Of a DNA stretch of 5,549 nt, positions 5,401 through 5,549 are shown one piece after another. A model generated the notes under the pieces. That model saw only the letters and a list, made by a program, of their open reading frames with translations, was not told the DNA's origin and did not search any database. Source of the stretch: Actinomycetes bacterium (GTDB lineage: Bacteria; Actinomycetota; Coriobacteriia; WRKU01); assembly GCA_009781565.1 (NCBI GenBank), contig WQXV01000079.1, positions 1 through 5,549 on the forward strand, written 5' to 3'. The first letter of the stretch is position 1. Each line of letters opens with the position of its first letter. The position numbers and the translations under genes were made by a program.

Positions 5401-5549
5401 TCAGTAGGAGAGTGAGACCATCGTATCGACAGGTACACGCTCATAAAGATCGATGACATCATCGTTGAACATGCGGATGCATCCATGGGTGGTCGCAGTT
5501 CCCGCCAGGCCGCCCGCAAGAGCGCCATGAAAGAGCATCTGGGTGTCGA
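5401..5549 (-). CDS. L,D-transpeptidase (YkuD domain), C-terminal fragment
   Basis: The last 48 codons of a minus-strand gene enter from the right edge and stop at TGA (5403-5401). They contain the YkuD catalytic signature: a His in LFHGALAGG followed, 14 residues later, by THGCIRM, where the Cys is the nucleophile and the two His and Arg complete the site. The remaining FNDDVIDLYERVPVDTMVSLSY is the usual domain end. Such enzymes form 3-3 cross-links in peptidoglycan or attach proteins to it, outside the membrane. The N-terminal part, including any signal peptide or peptidoglycan-binding domain, is outside the window. The family call is firm because the motif is nearly diagnostic. Confidence 0.93.
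   Translation of the reverse strand, partial: DTQMLFHGALAGGLAGTATTHGCIRMFNDDVIDLYERVPVDTMVSLSY

Noticed and set aside
5084..5415. Plus-strand open frames containing GVGFEPT and GGIRTHA peptides
   Set aside because: These peptides are the familiar false translation of the antisense strand of tRNA-Ser genes, exactly where the tRNA lies.

Overview
The window looks like a piece of chromosome from an anaerobic, acetate-forming bacterium of moderate GC content, a little above 50 % by eye. Gram-positive style Shine-Dalgarno sites (AAGGAG, GAGGAG), GTG starts, an L,D-transpeptidase and a substrate-level phosphorylation operon fit Actinomycetota, perhaps Coriobacteriia. This placement is a weak inference; no taxonomic marker was searched. 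I see no mobile element, CRISPR array, riboswitch or phage gene.

Layout. The plus strand carries, in order: the C-terminal end of a PAP2-type membrane phosphatase (1-133); rlmN, the dual 23S rRNA/tRNA A-methylating radical SAM enzyme (141-1184); a promoter-like stretch with a perfect TATAAT (1223-1250); then a tightly spaced series of a small divergent acyl carrier protein (1281-1511), phosphate acetyltransferase pta (1536-2462), acetate kinase ackA (2466-3629) and a membrane-anchored metallo-beta-lactamase-fold hydrolase (3680-4432). The minus strand carries, from the right edge leftward: the catalytic C-terminus of a YkuD-type L,D-transpeptidase (5549-5401), a tRNA-Ser(CGA) with encoded CCA (5319-5226) behind its own promoter-like element, and a class I SAM-dependent methyltransferase (5179-4472). 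The two gene sets converge on an imperfect hairpin at 4448-4473. No gene-free stretch exceeds about 100 bases.

How the genes work together. Pta and AckA normally convert acetyl-CoA + Pi to acetyl phosphate and then to acetate + ATP. Here an acyl carrier protein gene sits directly upstream, with no fatty-acid synthesis gene in view. The ACP keeps the phosphopantetheine serine (S36), but three normally acidic residues around it are basic (K35, R41, K48). Pta keeps its catalytic motifs, but the two arginines implicated in CoA binding in the Methanosarcina thermophila enzyme appear replaced (T64, M110), and the usually basic stretch around the first is acidic. The most interesting reading, which is a hypothesis only, is that this Pta/AckA pair works with an acyl carrier protein instead of, or as well as, free CoA. 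The flanking PAP2 and L,D-transpeptidase genes are envelope functions with no evident link to it.
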